Positions 1-13,480 of a stretch of DNA of 64,000 nucleotides are shown here, in pieces. Position 1 is the stretch's first letter, and the number at the start of each line of letters is the position of its first letter. This DNA is from Plecoglossus altivelis. Its lineage: Eukaryota > Chordata > Actinopteri > Osmeriformes > Plecoglossidae. Both the position numbers and the translations under genes were made by a program. Where the stretch lies: NCBI GenBank assembly GCA_036571765.1, contig BROE01000018.1, positions 13,512,592 to 13,576,591 of the forward strand. The letters run 5' to 3'. A model generated the notes under the pieces. The model did no database searches. It saw only the letters and a list, made by a program, of their open reading frames with translations, and had not been told where the DNA came from.

Positions 1-371
1 GGACGTGATATCACTCACCGTGTTCAGCCCCCTCCCCAATCACCCACCCACACACACTGCCACCATGTTTGCATGTGTGCATGACTGCAGAACAGCAAGT
101 GCCCCGCCCCGCCAACCCCACACTGCCCCATCGCTAATTAGGTCTGTCCACTCCAGGGTGAAGCAGAAAAGGCGTTTGAAAGGTCTCTCTCTCTCACTCC
201 CTCTGTCTGTTTGTCTTTCTCTTTCCCTCCCACTCGGTTCCTTTATTCCCCTCTTTCTTGGTGCTTTTTTGTCTCTCTCTCTTCACCCCTCTCTCTCTTT
301 TTCTCTACGTATCTCTCTCCTCTACTGCCATATCTGCAGCTATCTGAGTAATCAGAGGGAAGGGCTAGAAT

Positions 372-385
372 GGGGGGGGGGGGGG
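372..385 (+). repeat. G14 homopolymer
   Basis: Uninterrupted run of 14 G on the plus strand. Confidence 0.9.
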
Positions 386-1989
386 TTCATGTTATTCTGA
401 CAGAGACCACCACTGTAACACACCACAACAGGGGCCGGGAGAATCTCCACCTGGAAGCTGCAGGTTCCACAAGCCAACGAGTTGCCGGTGTCCCCTGACA
501 CCAGGGGTAGGCCACCCCAGGCCTGTTGCTTCTCATGTGCGTGATTGGCCCTGATTAGGCCTGGATTCAGCCCCCCAGTGCCGTGGCCAATCAGATCCGC
601 TCATCGCGACCCTGTCAAGCGTCTGACACATGAGGGATTTTACTCTCACCTGTCGGCTGGAGGATTAGAAGGACACACACAGCCGCACATACAGAAACAC
701 GCGCACCAATTGTGTAAGCGTACATATTTGTCCGTGTGTATGTGTGTATGTGGCCACATGAGCGGGTGCCTAGTGTTGGGTGTGTGGGTAAGGAAAGAGA
801 TTGGGAGAGAGGTTAAAAATAGCTCTCATTGCACCTCAAATCTCTCTTGCTGCAGACAGAAGACTTGTCTGTCTGCTCGGACATGCCGAGCTCCGGGACT
901 GTAATGTCCTCCCCCGCAAGACTCACACGGCTTCTCGTCTCAGATTGACACATCTCAGATATTGCAAGAAATTTGATCGTTTTGGCAATGTACTAATGTC
1001 TGGTACCACCATACATTCTACACCTCTCCCATATCGCATGCCTCATTGTGTCTCTTATCTCACAGATTTGCATAATCTCCACTCTCCTCTGCTGTGTCTT
1101 ACTTCAGTCCAAACTGTCTGCACTCCCCTTCTGACTGCCCCCTTCTGTTCTGACTCGATTGTACTCTGCTATAACCTGTGCAACTCTGCCATTTTACTCT
1201 GATCTAGCCAGTTCTACTGGGATCTATTTTGTGCTACAGCGCTCGGATCGCTTCACGGCATAGCAGCCCAAAGACTTCCCTGCAAGTCTAATATCTCCTC
1301 ATCTCCAGTCACCAGTCTGCCCGTATTGTATCTCTTATTAGGCTTCCCCAGGAGAGCTGGAGGAGAGCAGATGTGAACGCGCCTGTCCCAGGTGAACCAC
1401 CACACACGACTCTGAAGATCTTACATGTCCGCCTCCAAAGATGTCGTAATGAGACATGACCCGTTTTCGCGTGACAAGACGTTCTAAGTCCCCCGATTTT
1501 GAACTACGGAGGTGGGGGTGGGGGAGTTATCGCGAACTAGGTGTGTGGGTGTGCGTGTAGTGGTGCATAGGTACTGACAACTTTTGATTGGTTCATGTCA
1601 TAGGTGAATTCACTTTGAGAATGTCTAAAGGTTTTGAGATGTAATCCGTCTTTTAAGAACATACACACTCACACACACAAAAACCCTCACACCCATGCAC
1701 TCCATAAGATGTCTATCATCAAGTCTATCATTAAGCAACTGATCTGAGGTGTTCCAGGGTTGAGCTCATCAGCAGCTCATTACCCGGGGAAACAGCCTGA
1801 ACCCGGGGACCACTTTGATCGCTCACCCCTTGATGGGGCCAGGGCTGACAGGAGGGGAGGAGCTGGGGGAGGGTGGGGGGAGCAGGGGGAGGCTCACTGT
1901 CAGACAGGTAACCCTACATTATTACGTCTGCTGAAAAAACAGGATGAGGGCTTGGCTAGGCTAGGCTCAGGGAGGAACTGAGGGAGGGA

Positions 1990-2160
1990 GTGAGGAGATT
2001 AAGAGAGGTTGGAGGGGAGATTAGGGGAGGGACTTGGGGGAGGCTGAGGGATGGTGGAAGCAGAGGAATGACTGGAGGAGGCTGGAGGAGGCTGAGGGAT
2101 GGTGGAAGCAGAGGAATGACTGGAGGAGGCTGGAGGAGGCTGAGTGAGGCCGGCGGACTG
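1990..2160 (+). repeat. 48-bp purine-rich tandem repeat
   Basis: AGGCTGAGGGATGGTGGAAG and the following CAGAGGAATGACTGGAGGAG start at 2041 and again at 2089. Partial GGAGGCTG copies flank them. Confidence 0.75.
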
Positions 2161-2570
2161 GGAGAGGCTGGCTCTCAGCTCACTCCCAGTCAGATTGCCT
2201 TGAACACTGTGTTCTGCTGAACTGGTAGAGATTCGTATTCCCCGAAGGATAACGTCACAATTGAGCCGCTGACATTACTGTGAGTTTGGGGATGAATCAA
2301 ATCCCGATTGAGAGTCTGCCAGCGTTAGCAGGCCCTGTCCTGTCACCACCGTGTGAACGCGATGGGGCCACGGCAAAGCCGAGGACTCTTGGTCAGCTCC
2401 ACTCAGCGAAACCCGATCTAAATTGGTGTCCGCGTCTCCGGAGGAAGGCTAAAAAGGGAAGCGGCTAAAAATGGTAGCCTCCCAATGACGTGCATGTTGC
2501 GGTGATCTGAGGGTCTGACACCAGTTGTTTCCACGACCTGATACCAGGACACTCCAACCCCCTCAAACCT

Positions 2571-2572
<2 letters not shown>

Positions 2573-2604
<32 letters not shown>
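2573..2604 (+). repeat. C32 homopolymer
   Basis: Uninterrupted run of about 32 C, the longest in the window. Length is likely uncertain in the assembly. Confidence 0.9.
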
Positions 2605-4120
2605 ACCGCCTGCACATACACACACGCATTCGAAAAACCAGCACACCCACCAACTACGACCTGGAGTCCTCCTGTTTAACGCCTGGACGGAAAGAAATGA
2701 GATCGAAGCCCAGATTAGACGGAGCATGCTGCCACACACCAGCAGCCAGCCAGGCTAGCTGGATTACCAGCAGGCTAGCGGCTATCTTTCCTAATAACAG
2801 CCATAGAAACACAATGTCAATCCTGTACATTGGTAGTTGAGCGCACGCACACGCAACAAAAAAACACTCACACGTGAACAAACATATGCACACATACAGG
2901 TATACATGCACACACAAAACAGCTCCTATGAGGATGAACAGTGTTCCGGGTCATAAAAGGGGAAAGCATCATTGGTGTGCTATAAATAGGATAGGAGATA
3001 GGAGGCATACATGCACACACTCAGTCACATCGACACACAACTACACATACCTATTGGGTGTATTTTGTGCTTGTTTGTGTGTGCGTGTGTGTGTGTGTGC
3101 TGCAGGTTGTTTCAGTCAGGACTTTTTAACAAGCTGTAAAACCCCAGAGGGGCACACTAACAAAACAACATCAACTTTCTCTACCTCTCCACCCCCTTTC
3201 TCTCTCCCTTTCCCCAATATCCCTAACTCACTCTAAAGCCCTCGCTTCATCCTTCTCTTCATCCTCCAGCATCAGAACTCCAACATCTCTATTCGAGTCT
3301 GTCCTTTTTCACAATGCATTCTCTCCTTCCCTCTTTCCAACCCTTTCTTGTCTCTCTCAACCTAGCTCTATCTCACCCTTACACCCCCTCACTTCTGCAC
3401 AGATACGTTTAATGTGTTATGTCTCCCCTGTCCCTCAGAGACCTACAGTGCACACACACAGACAGGCAGAAAGAGGTGGTGTGTGTGTGTGTGTCTGTGA
3501 TAGTAGAGTGACTGGGATGTGTGCCATAAGGAGATAGAAAGCTGAGGTAGCCAGAGTCTAATTTGGTGAAGTGCACAAACACACACACAACTTCTTAATG
3601 GATGGGCATGTGTGTTTGTGTGTGCACATGCAGAAGACTGCACCATACTTCACTCTGACAAGTAGTATTATAGACCAGTCTCTCCCATTGGAGGATTGAC
3701 CATCCAACATCGTCTCTGATTGGAGCAGAGCTCTCACCTGTCGCCAGCCCAGTCACCAGAACAGCTTTCATTGGTACTCAAGCTGAGCAAGTGTACGTGA
3801 CCAGGAAGCAGGGCTGCTTCAACCTAGATAACGGTCTGAAACAAACCTTACCTCAACCCTGGCTCAGTACAATTGAGATGGAGACGCACCGCATCAATAC
3901 TGTACCAACCTGCTCTTAAGACCAGCTCGAAGCCCTTCATGTTAATGATTCATTATACCGCAACCAGCCGCACTTGCACTTTAGCCCTCAGAAGACAGAG
4001 ATGGGCAAGAAGGGAGAGAGGAGAGAGAACAGAGGGAGAGAGGGAATGACTAAGACAGGGATTTGTTAAAAGAAGTAATAAGAAGCTAGGGAGTGGGGAA
4101 TGAGAGATGCAAGGGACAGG

Positions 4121-4136
4121 GAGAGAGAGAGAGGGA

Positions 4137-4192
<56 letters not shown>

Positions 4193-4200
4193 ATGAGAGA
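4121..4200 (+). repeat. (GA)n microsatellite
   Basis: GAGA with scattered A and G substitutions. A CT-rich stretch of opposite polarity follows at 4495-4745. Confidence 0.9.
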
Positions 4201-6230
4201 TTGAGTGTTATATAAAAGAGACCAGCTCTCCCTACAGCGATGCAGCATTCTGCTGTATTCTAATCAAATCACTTCCAGCACATACTCTCATAATTAACGA
4301 TCAACAGTGATAGAGAGAGCATGAGTGAGAAACGAAGAAAGAAAGAGTGAGCGGGTGAGTGAGTGAATGAGGTTCAGATTTTCCATCTTGTAATGAAATA
4401 TTACAGACAAGCTCCTTCACAAAGTGAACATAAGAAAGGGATAAATAAAACACAGACCCCACATCGACACACGCCAGCTCATCTGCACATTTTCTCTTTC
4501 CTTCACTTTCTCTTTCTTTGCCCTCTCTGCCTCTTGCCCTCTTTCCCTCTCTCTCTCTCTCTTGCCCTCTCTCTCTCCCCCTCTCTCACTTGCCCTCTTT
4601 CTCTCTCTTGCTCTACCTCTCTCACCTATTCATTCCCCTCTCTCTCCCCTCTCTCTCTTTGTCTTGCTCCCTTCTCCCTCCCCTCAGCCTCTCTTTCTCT
4701 CTCCACACCCTCTCCCTCCCTCAATCTCTCCCTCTCTTCCCCCATGATGGAGCCACACCTCTCAGCTGTTGTAAAAAAGACATGACACGACAAAGAGCCC
4801 CACCAGCTAGTGTTAACGTTTTCTTGACCTGAGCGATGACCTCTCTTGATTGGCTGCCAGGGTGTCCTGCGGAAAAATTGGCTGTATTTCATTGGCTGGC
4901 AGAAACAAGCTATGCCTGGGAAGTGTCCATCCGGCGATGTATGTCAACAACGACTCACACGACACACACACACATACACACACACGGTCCTAAGGGAATC
5001 CCCCACCTACGCTCACATCGCAGATGGGTCACTTACATTTCTGGGCATGAGAGACATAGAGGGACGGAGGGATGGAGACAGAGGGGCAGAGTGAAAGAGC
5101 AATCAACAGGGGCAAAAAGAGAGGGAACGAGCAAAGAGGAAAGACAGTGGGGGAGAATGAGGAATGATATGAGGAAAGGAGGATGACATGGTCCTGACAT
5201 GGTTGGTCCGCAAGCTCTTTGGGGAGGTTGATGCCCCTGCTCGTTATAGGGTGCTCTCAAGCTTCCCTTGGTTTCCATCCTCTGATTGGTCTCTATGAAC
5301 CTCAGTCTCTTCTGGGTAACGCCTCACCATGTATGAGCTATCATCACAATGACATATAAACTGTTCAACTATACATTAGCAGCATGAGTAAACTCCAAGT
5401 TTTCAATGTCAGACAACGTGAAGCGCTGTAAAGCCTTCATTTCCGCGTGAAGTCTTCTAAAGCCCGAAGAAGCATTGTTAAAGGCTGGATGTCCTTGTGA
5501 AGCATTATGAAGCCTTGTGAATGCTGGAGATATTTACGGCGCGTTATGAAGCTGAACGAGGCAGTCCAGAGCCTTATGTAAGCCAGGATGGTAACTAAGT
5601 CTGACTTGTGTTGTGAGCTGTGAGAACCATCTGTGGATCAAACCTTGCATGCTGAAGAGAGGGAGACTCAAATGGGTCACACACACACGGACCCTCGCGC
5701 ACACACTTGTGTACCGTAATGTAAGCATGATGAGGAATTCAAGTGAACACACACACAGATCCAAACAAAAATAGATGCATATTTGCATTTCAACAAAACA
5801 AAAATGCATTTTCACAGACACACTGTGCATGAACACACACCCAAGTCCACAACATTAGTGCCGTATGGAGAGCACCATTCCTTCAAGACAGGGCTGATCT
5901 TGCCATGCGAAAACATACACAGGTGTATACAGTCTGACTTCAAATGCACATGTATGAGCAAACACAAGGTGCTCTGAAGACACAGAACACAAACACATAC
6001 TACAATAGATTATAGTTCACCAAATCAACACAATAGTATGAATCGTGTGACTGAGGAAAGGAGAGGAGGGAAGGGGACAGGAGAGGGGAGAATAGAGGAG
6101 CAGAGGAAAGGAAAAAAAGAGGAGAGGAGAGAGAACAGTCAAAGTTGTTGACCTACTTTCAGGATTTCAAAGTTTGAAATCCTCCTTTAAAGAGGACTGG
6201 GGGCAGAGAGCTCAAATACACAGAATCACA

Positions 6231-6368
6231 CACACCACTACAGACACACTCTCTCATACACACACATACACACACACACCACTACAGACACACTCTCTCA
6301 CACACACACACACACACGCACCACTACAGACACACTCTCTCTCACACACACACACCACTACAGATACA
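6231..6368 (+). repeat. Tandem repeat with CACCACTACAGACACACTCT core
   Basis: The core recurs four times, separated by (CA)n of varying length. It shares CACCACTACA with the 41-bp array at 7416-7770. Confidence 0.8.
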
Positions 6369-7415
6369 CATAGACGCACACATCAGGACTTCAGATGTGA
6401 TTCATTAATAATGAAAGGACTGTTCCCTTTATTTAAGTCGGTGTAGCTCTTTAGATCAGTCATTTAGAGTGGTGTGAGTTTACACACATATGCACACACA
6501 CACATGTGCACACACATGTACACACGCTGACACGTGTGCACGCACACACCTCTACTTTGTTCTCTTCAAGGTTTGGGAGTCTCTTTTTGGCAGCATCTAT
6601 TTTAGTCCACAAGCGCAGTCTCTCGCTCTCTGCATCTTTCCATACCTCTATCTGATTGGCTTTGTATTGTCTCTCCATCCTGCCCCATTCATTTTCTCCC
6701 CTGCACACTCCATCTGCCTCTCTCTCCCTCCATCCATCTGAGTTAGCTCTAAAATGTTTGAAGTCGCTGATAAGGACTGTGATTGGCCATATAGGAGATA
6801 AGGATGTGATTGGTTTAGGGGCTTCACACAGCGTGAAAGGTCTTTTATTTTGCTATCACACCCATGGACCCGCTCTGTTGACACGAAACCGCGCGCACAG
6901 ACACACACGCGTGTGCACGCTCATGCCTACATAGCAGCTGTCTGGGAGATCCACCAGTGAGGACAATAAGGATCCCGAAAAAGAGAGAGGCAAAGATGGA
7001 GAAGCAAAACACACTGACGTCATCACGTGTCACGTCTGCAGCCTGAGATGCAGACATGTCATCCCATCTGGGAACTCTTACTTCTTCATGAGTGTCATTA
7101 AGGTGTTTTCCTCCATCACTGGCATACGCCCCGGCATTCCCCACTGACCTGATGTCAGCGCAGAGTCTTTCTGTCTCCCAACTCTCCCTCCCTCCCTACC
7201 TCATGCTCTGACCTACCTACAGTTTCTCTCGGTGTTGATGCGTCATGCATCTGACAGAATTCTGGGGGGGTGCTGCGTTGCGCAATGACCTGATTGGTTT
7301 ACAGGGTGTCAGCCCGTATTGGCTCCTCCCACGTGAGGATCGGTCTCCACAGGTCTGCTGCTCTACCTCCTGACAGAGTACCAGTGCAACACACAAGCCG
7401 ATGTACTGTAAAGGA

Positions 7416-7770
7416 AACACACCACTACAACACACGACCTGATGTGCTGTACAGGGCCCACACCACTACAACACACGACCTGATGTGCTGTACAGGGCCC
7501 ACACCACTACAACACACGACCTGATGTGCTGTACAGGGGCCACACCACTACAACGCACGACCTGATGTGCTGTACAGGGGCCACACCACTACAACGCACG
7601 ACCTGATGTACTGTACAGGGGCCACACCACTACAACGCACGACCTGATGTGCTGTACAGGGGCCACACCACTACAACGCACGACCTGATGTGCTGTACAG
7701 GGGCCACACCACTACAACACATGACCTGATGTACTGTACAGGGCCCACACCACTACAACACACCCCTTAG
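7416..7770 (+). repeat. 41-bp minisatellite, about 8.5 copies
   Basis: The unit starts ACACCACTACAACACACGAC and ends CTGATGTGCTGTACAGGGGC(C). Copies differ at a few positions (CACACG/CGCACG, TGTGCT/TGTACT, GGGCCC/GGGGCC). A diverged unit precedes it from about 7381. Confidence 0.92.
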
Positions 7771-8025
7771 CTGTATGGAGAACCCTGTACTTTACCACAC
7801 ACACCCATGCTGCACGCTGGGAGCCTGTACACGGGTGGATCTTCAGAAGACAACGGCCCGTTGCGGAGTTGTTCTAGAAACATGGCGTAGCTTAGCACGT
7901 TGCCAATGATGACATCGTTATCACCATCACTGTCGTTGGCAGCACAACGGGACTGTGCGCTGCATTTGTATCTCATTAGAGCCTTGCATGACACGCGCGA
8001 AAGACGCTTAACCAGGCAGGGAGGC

Positions 8026-8050
8026 GGGGGGGGGGGGGGGGGGGGGGGGG
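8026..8050 (+). repeat. G25 homopolymer
   Basis: Uninterrupted run of about 25 G, able to form G-quadruplex on the plus strand. Confidence 0.9.
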
Positions 8051-8699
8051 TGTCTGCAGGGATGTGCACATGGGTTGGTGTGTGCACTGGATATCTCAGA
8101 GGGGAAAACATAGTGTGCACTTAACTGCCAACAAAAACTCCAACGAGGCCACATTTACTAGACAACACTGAAAAATTCTCACACACAGGTCAAAATTCAG
8201 GACCATTTTGTCCAGTGTGCCAACTGCTGTCCTCCCACAATGCCTTTCTCGCACACTAAGCTCCCCTGACAACACGCTGTCACATCCGATACAATCATTC
8301 CAATACCAATAAACATGTCAGCTGTGTGTGTGTGTGTGCACGCGCAAGAGAGACAGTTTGTCTAGATGGAAATAGAAAAATCGCAATTTCGTCATGTTGA
8401 TCAGGGTTTGGGAGGAGCCAGAATCCTGCAGTCAGAATGAAAGCAAGAGATTTACTGGGCTCGGTTAGGAAAGGTACACACTGCATGTGTTGAGGCTATG
8501 GTTTAAGGTCATCATTATCTTTGAGCCTCTGCTCTTTTGCAAGTGTGTCAAGACGCAACAGGTGTCGGGAGAGTTAGTGACAGCGTGTCAACCCTGGGGA
8601 GAAAGACATGGGCCAGCAGGTAGATGAGACCAATGGGGTCAACTATACTACAGCCCCGGTCAACTATGTTTCCCCAACCAACTGTTATTCAGTTCCCTT

Positions 8700-9020
8700 G
8701 CTTAAGCTTTTTTTCTCACTCGCTTTATCTTCTGTCTTGCTCTCCATCTCTCTCTTTCTTTCTCTCTCCCACCCTACTATTTCCCTCGTTCATCAGCTTT
8801 TGGTCATTTCCTCCTTTGTCTCTCTATTTCTCATACTCTTTTCCTGTCTTTCTCCCTTCCTCCTTCTATCTCTCCTCTTTTTCTTTCGCTTTCTCTGTCT
8901 CTCCCTCGCTCCTTTTCTCTCGCCTCTTTTCCCTTTTCTCTGTCTCTCTTCCTCCCCCGTCTCTCTCCTCTTTTGCTTTCTCTCTATTTGTCTCTCTTTC
9001 TCCCCCCTTCTCTCTTCAGT
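8700..9020 (+). repeat. Polypyrimidine tract
   Basis: More than 300 bases of CT-rich sequence. The open frames across it are low-complexity shadows. Confidence 0.85.
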
Positions 9021-10109
9021 ACTGTAGGGGAGAAGAGGAGTGTTTAGCCCATTAGACTCTCTTTGGGTTGCAGTAACAGCTTCAGCATAGACATAATGAA
9101 AAGTGGCAGAATACATTACGCATCCCGCGCCCCCCCCCCTCCCTCTCTGTGTCACTCCCTCCCTCCTTCCTTTCACCCTCAAGAGGTTTATCGACCCCAA
9201 CCCTCCCCCCTTCTTGTTAAACATCCCCCCCAACTCTCCCCAACTTTCCACTGTTCATTGCCCTTGTCCCTGCAGACCCGTGAGAGGCAGCTGACGTTGG
9301 AACGTATGTACAGCAAGTGATCTTTTCCCGAACGCAAACGTGAATTTTGATCTCTTCCGAGCAAATCACTGTCTCCGGAGAAAACAGCAGACGCACTCCC
9401 CCAGTATTTACACATATCCATTATGTGTGCGTGTACATGTGGGTGCCTATGCGGTTTGATTATTTCCTTGTTCTTTGGGGTTCAACGTTCAGTCTCGGTG
9501 TCCTGGTGCTTTGTACTGTATCGAGCGTCGTGTTTCTATGTACAGTATAGTGGACAGCATGCTGTGTGTGCGGCCTCTGCGGTTTGGTTTGTTTTACCAG
9601 GATTGCTCCGTTGGACCCATGTATCCAGGAAAAGTGCATCTGCATGTTCCTCTGGTGGAATGTGATTGGTGCGTCTCATCTCAACACCAACACCCGTATG
9701 TCTGCCAGCACCAGCTAAGACCGCAATGCATCACCCTGATGTCAGTCAACCATCAGTGAACAACACAACGCTCCGCAACACCATCCCTCCCTCCCGCCTT
9801 CCTTTCCTCCCTCCCTTCGCCCTTCCTTTCCTCTCACCATCGCATTTTCCCTTCCTTCCCAATTCCCTCCCTTCAGCCTTCCCTTCCTCATTCTGTCCCT
9901 AAACACCGCTCTCCGTAGGTCTCTCCACCCCCTCCCTCCACCCCCCATCCCTCCCTTTGTGGTGTTGTTGAGCAGGTAGGAGGTCTGGTCAGTGCATTGT
10001 TGAGGCTGTGGGAGACTTGATCTCTTTATCTGTGAGGCGTGGATCCCATTATAATATCACCTTTCATCGCTTCTTCCTTTCGGTGGATGAGAGAAGCTTT
10101 CCCTAAGCT

Positions 10110-10119
10110 GCTTTCTTTC

Positions 10120-10163
<44 letters not shown>

Positions 10164-10575
10164 CTCTGTCAGGCTCTATCTTTATATATATCTCTCATCT
10201 TTCTCTCTCTCTCTCTCTTTCCTATCTCGGTTTTTCCGTGGTCGCTTTCTTTTTCAATTACTTTCTCTCACCGTTTCCCCACCCCATCTCTCTTTTTTTG
10301 CCTGTTTCTTTCACTTGCTCCCGAAGCCCTCGCTCCACATCTCCCTCCCATTGTCTGTCTGTCCATATTTTCTTCACTCTTGCTCCTCCTTTCCCTGTCT
10401 CGTTCTCCCTCTCTCGCTCCCTCTCTCTCTCGCTCTCTCTCTCTCATTCTTTCTCTGGCTCCCTCCTTCTCTCCCTCTCTCTCTCTCTTGCTCTCTTGCT
10501 CCTCTCTCTCCTGTTCCCTCTCTCTCTTGCTCCCTCTCTCTTGTGAGCTCTCTCTTGCTCCCTCTCTTCCACTGT
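10110..10575 (+). repeat. Long polypyrimidine (CT)n tract
   Basis: About 460 bases dominated by CTCT, CCCT and TTCT. It stands opposite in polarity to the purine tract at 10661-10837. Confidence 0.9.
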
Positions 10576-10660
10576 GGCTGGCTCCAGAACTGCTGAGGCA
10601 GCGCTCGGTCCAATTTCACAACCACCACTCAGGCCCACAACCAGCGGCCGAAGAAACATA

Positions 10661-10837
10661 AAGAGAGAGAGGAGGAAAGAAAGGGAGGGAGAGGAGAGGT
10701 ACAGAGAGAGAGAGAGGAGGAAAGAAAGGGAGGGAGAGAAGAGAGAGGTACAGAGAGAGAGAGAGGTACAGAGAGAGAGAGAGGTACAGAGAGAGAGAGA
10801 GGTACAGAGAGAGAGAGAGGTACAGAGAGAGAGAGAA
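10661..10837 (+). repeat. Polypurine tract with 18-bp GTACAGAGAGAGAGAGAG repeat
   Basis: GTACAG begins at 10748, 10766, 10784, 10802 and 10820, giving five exact 18-bp units, with an earlier one at 10698. Confidence 0.92.
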
Positions 10838-11634
10838 GCTCCCACTGCCAAAACTCAAGTGTCAAAAATCGATGAGGGATGGAATGGAGGCTGTAAAACA
10901 GCACAGGCATAGCAAACTACAACCCAGCATCACGGTGTTTGGTAACACAGACACACACACACTTGGAACCATACATGGTCTTGGAAATCAGTGCCGCTGT
11001 GATGCCATAGAGTCATTGCATGGACTGCAAGGTTGGCTGTTTGCAGCAATACCACATTTCACAGAAGGACCTCTGAGGTTTGGAGGGGATATACAGACGA
11101 GCATTGTTGCTCTTTAAAATAACAAAAATGAATCTGTGTAGTCTCACACTTGCTGCAGTGTACTAGAGCTCACAACACACGCACTCTTGGGCACAGACCC
11201 ACACATAACCCACAGATTGTCTACATTGTCTTCTAACCCCCTACTTCCATCACCTCTAAGCCAATTCAGCCATAACAGTCGGTTTTTAAGCTGTTTTACA
11301 CTGGCTCAGAGATGCATGTGCATGTGTAGGGTACTTGGAATGTTCCGGTGTGTCCGCGTACATGCATGAGCATGTGTGCACGTCTACCCGAACGGTCATG
11401 TGTGTGTGTATGTGTGTGTGCCTCCTTCGTTCGGCGGCTTCCAGAGACGCCACAACCATTTCCATTCTTCTATGCTCCAGACCTGGCACATAGATGCAGG
11501 AATCCCTGAAACAGCTTTACAATGAAGCACACACACATCCACATCAGCCTTGGATAAACCTGCCATAACTGTAATTGCATGTCAAGACCATGCTAACTCA
11601 TTTCTTATAGAAGGATCTAATAACGATATTCCTC

Positions 11635-11890
11635 TCTCTCTCACTCTCGCTCTCTCTGTTGTGTCTCTGTCTCTTCTTTTTTGGTTTTCCCGTATACTCT
11701 CTGTCTCTTTAATTTTCTCCTTCCCTCTCTTTGTCTCTTTCTCACTGCCCACTCTCCAATTTGATCTTCTGTTCCTATTCTCTCTCTCGACCCATTGCTC
11801 TTTTTCTCCCTCCCTCGCTCCCTCCCTCCCTCGGTGCCTCCCACCCTACCTCCATCCCTCCCTCTCTCCCCCCTCCCTCCCTATCTTTCT
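11635..11890 (+). repeat. CT/CCCT-rich tract
   Basis: Pyrimidine-rich simple sequence with CCCTCCCT units toward the right. No coding value. Confidence 0.8.
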
Positions 11891-12170
11891 CTCCTCATTG
11901 TGCATGTGTAATCTGTGAGACAAACCGGCAACCAGGCTTGAACTTTTAATCATTTTGAAACAAAAGACACAACACAATGGTGTGGGACAGGCTAGCGCAC
12001 CAGAGCCCGGCACTGATCTTCCACTGTGCGCTGTGTCACCACGCTCTGCTAACGCACAAGCAGAGTGGTGGGTTCATTTCAAACATACAGTGGCAATCGC
12101 ACAACGTAATCAGGAATACTCCCCTCCTAGTATCTTGCTGCTCTCTGTCTCCCTCCCTCTCTCCCTATTC

Positions 12171-12202
<32 letters not shown>

Positions 12203-12410
12203 ATATCCCTCTCTCACTCTCTTTCGTCCCTCTTTTTCTCTACTTGACCAGAGGGGGTCATTCATAATCAATAGAGGTCCAGCCGCCTATCAACATAATT
12301 AAAGCTGTCAGCAGTCAGTCGGGGCAGGCCTTTTGCCAAGCAGGGTATCGGATCTGCATAAACACACAAACGCAAACACGCGCATGTTAGACCAGCAAGC
12401 ATTACAACAT

Positions 12411-13207
12411 CCCACAAACGTAGTATACCACAAACATACAACAAATATGCAGTGTTTAATGTAATAATCCCACAAATTGAATGGGTTTCCCACAAATGTA
12501 ATAGCAGTTGTCTTCCACAAAAATAGTATATCATTTCCCGCAGAGTGAATCGTTGTTTTGTTTGCTGAGTTTTGTTACATTTGCAGGAAGGTCACAATCT
12601 TCAGTTTTGAGTACATGTAATAACCGTCCTCAAATGTAATAGATTACTAATAAAATACAGATCTGCAGTTTTTACAAGTTCCTTAATCCTAATGTCTTTA
12701 CATTACACTACTGTCAATTACATTTTCTTTACACTTATATTCCTTTTGGTACTCGTCTGCTTTGACTAATAAAGTGCTTCCTAATGATATCAATTCCGAG
12801 TTTTATTGCAAAAACCAATGGTAAAAAATAGCAGGGGAGGCAAAAACAGTTTTACAAAATATTTAAAACCACTTATTGTATCCCTATACAAACATTTCAG
12901 CAAAAACACACCTGCTTACGATTAAACTATGCATAAGTAGGCAGAGGAATGTATTGGTTGTCGGTAACAGATGGATAATTGATTTATTCTGTAAACTTCA
13001 CCCAGATTTTGATTCTGCTCCTTTATTGATATTTACCTTCCCTTCGATTTGTTAACCTAAGGAAAGGTTATTGGCAGTGTAGATATATCATCACTGTCAG
13101 GTTGGTGACATATTACAGTTTGTGGGAAGTTCTTACCATTTTAAAACTGAAGGTTTTTATTTTCTTGCAAATGTAACAAATGTGTGGGACTTAGTTACGT
13201 TTGTGGG
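12411..13207. mobile_element. Candidate foldback or miniature DNA transposon
   Basis: CCCACAAACGTA at 12411-12422 is mirrored exactly by TACGTTTGTGGG at 13196-13207. The left side carries further copies of CCACAAA-type motifs (about 12428, 12470, 12490, 12515). The interior is A+T-rich and free of the microsatellites that fill its surroundings. No target duplication is obvious and no transposase is present. Confidence 0.4.
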
Positions 13208-13405
13208 TCCGACAAACATAATTTGATACTTCTATACTTATACTTGTGTGTGTCTGTGAGCATGAGCATAGCAGGCAGAGAGGAAGCTGAGAATAATCAC
13301 AGTGCTCTCCTTGCAATGCCCCCTGGGATAGCAGGCAGAAGGTATTTCAGGAAGTCTTTGAGAAGCAGACTCACTGGGGAGAGTGTGCAGCATGTGCGCA
13401 CACGG

Positions 13406-13448
13406 TTGTGTGTGTGTGTCTATGTGTGTGTGTGTGTGGTGTGTGTGT

Positions 13449-13480
<32 letters not shown>
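13406..13480 (+). repeat. (GT)n microsatellite
   Basis: Alternating GT with few interruptions. A CT-rich tract follows at 13665-13895. Confidence 0.9.

Noticed and set aside
7381..7770. Regularly spaced repeats resembling a CRISPR array
   Set aside because: Units are contiguous 41-bp tandem copies without unique spacers, in vertebrate DNA.
10039..10596. 185-residue plus-strand frame that looks like a hydrophobic, membrane-like protein
   Set aside because: SLSLSL repeats come from (CT)n DNA.
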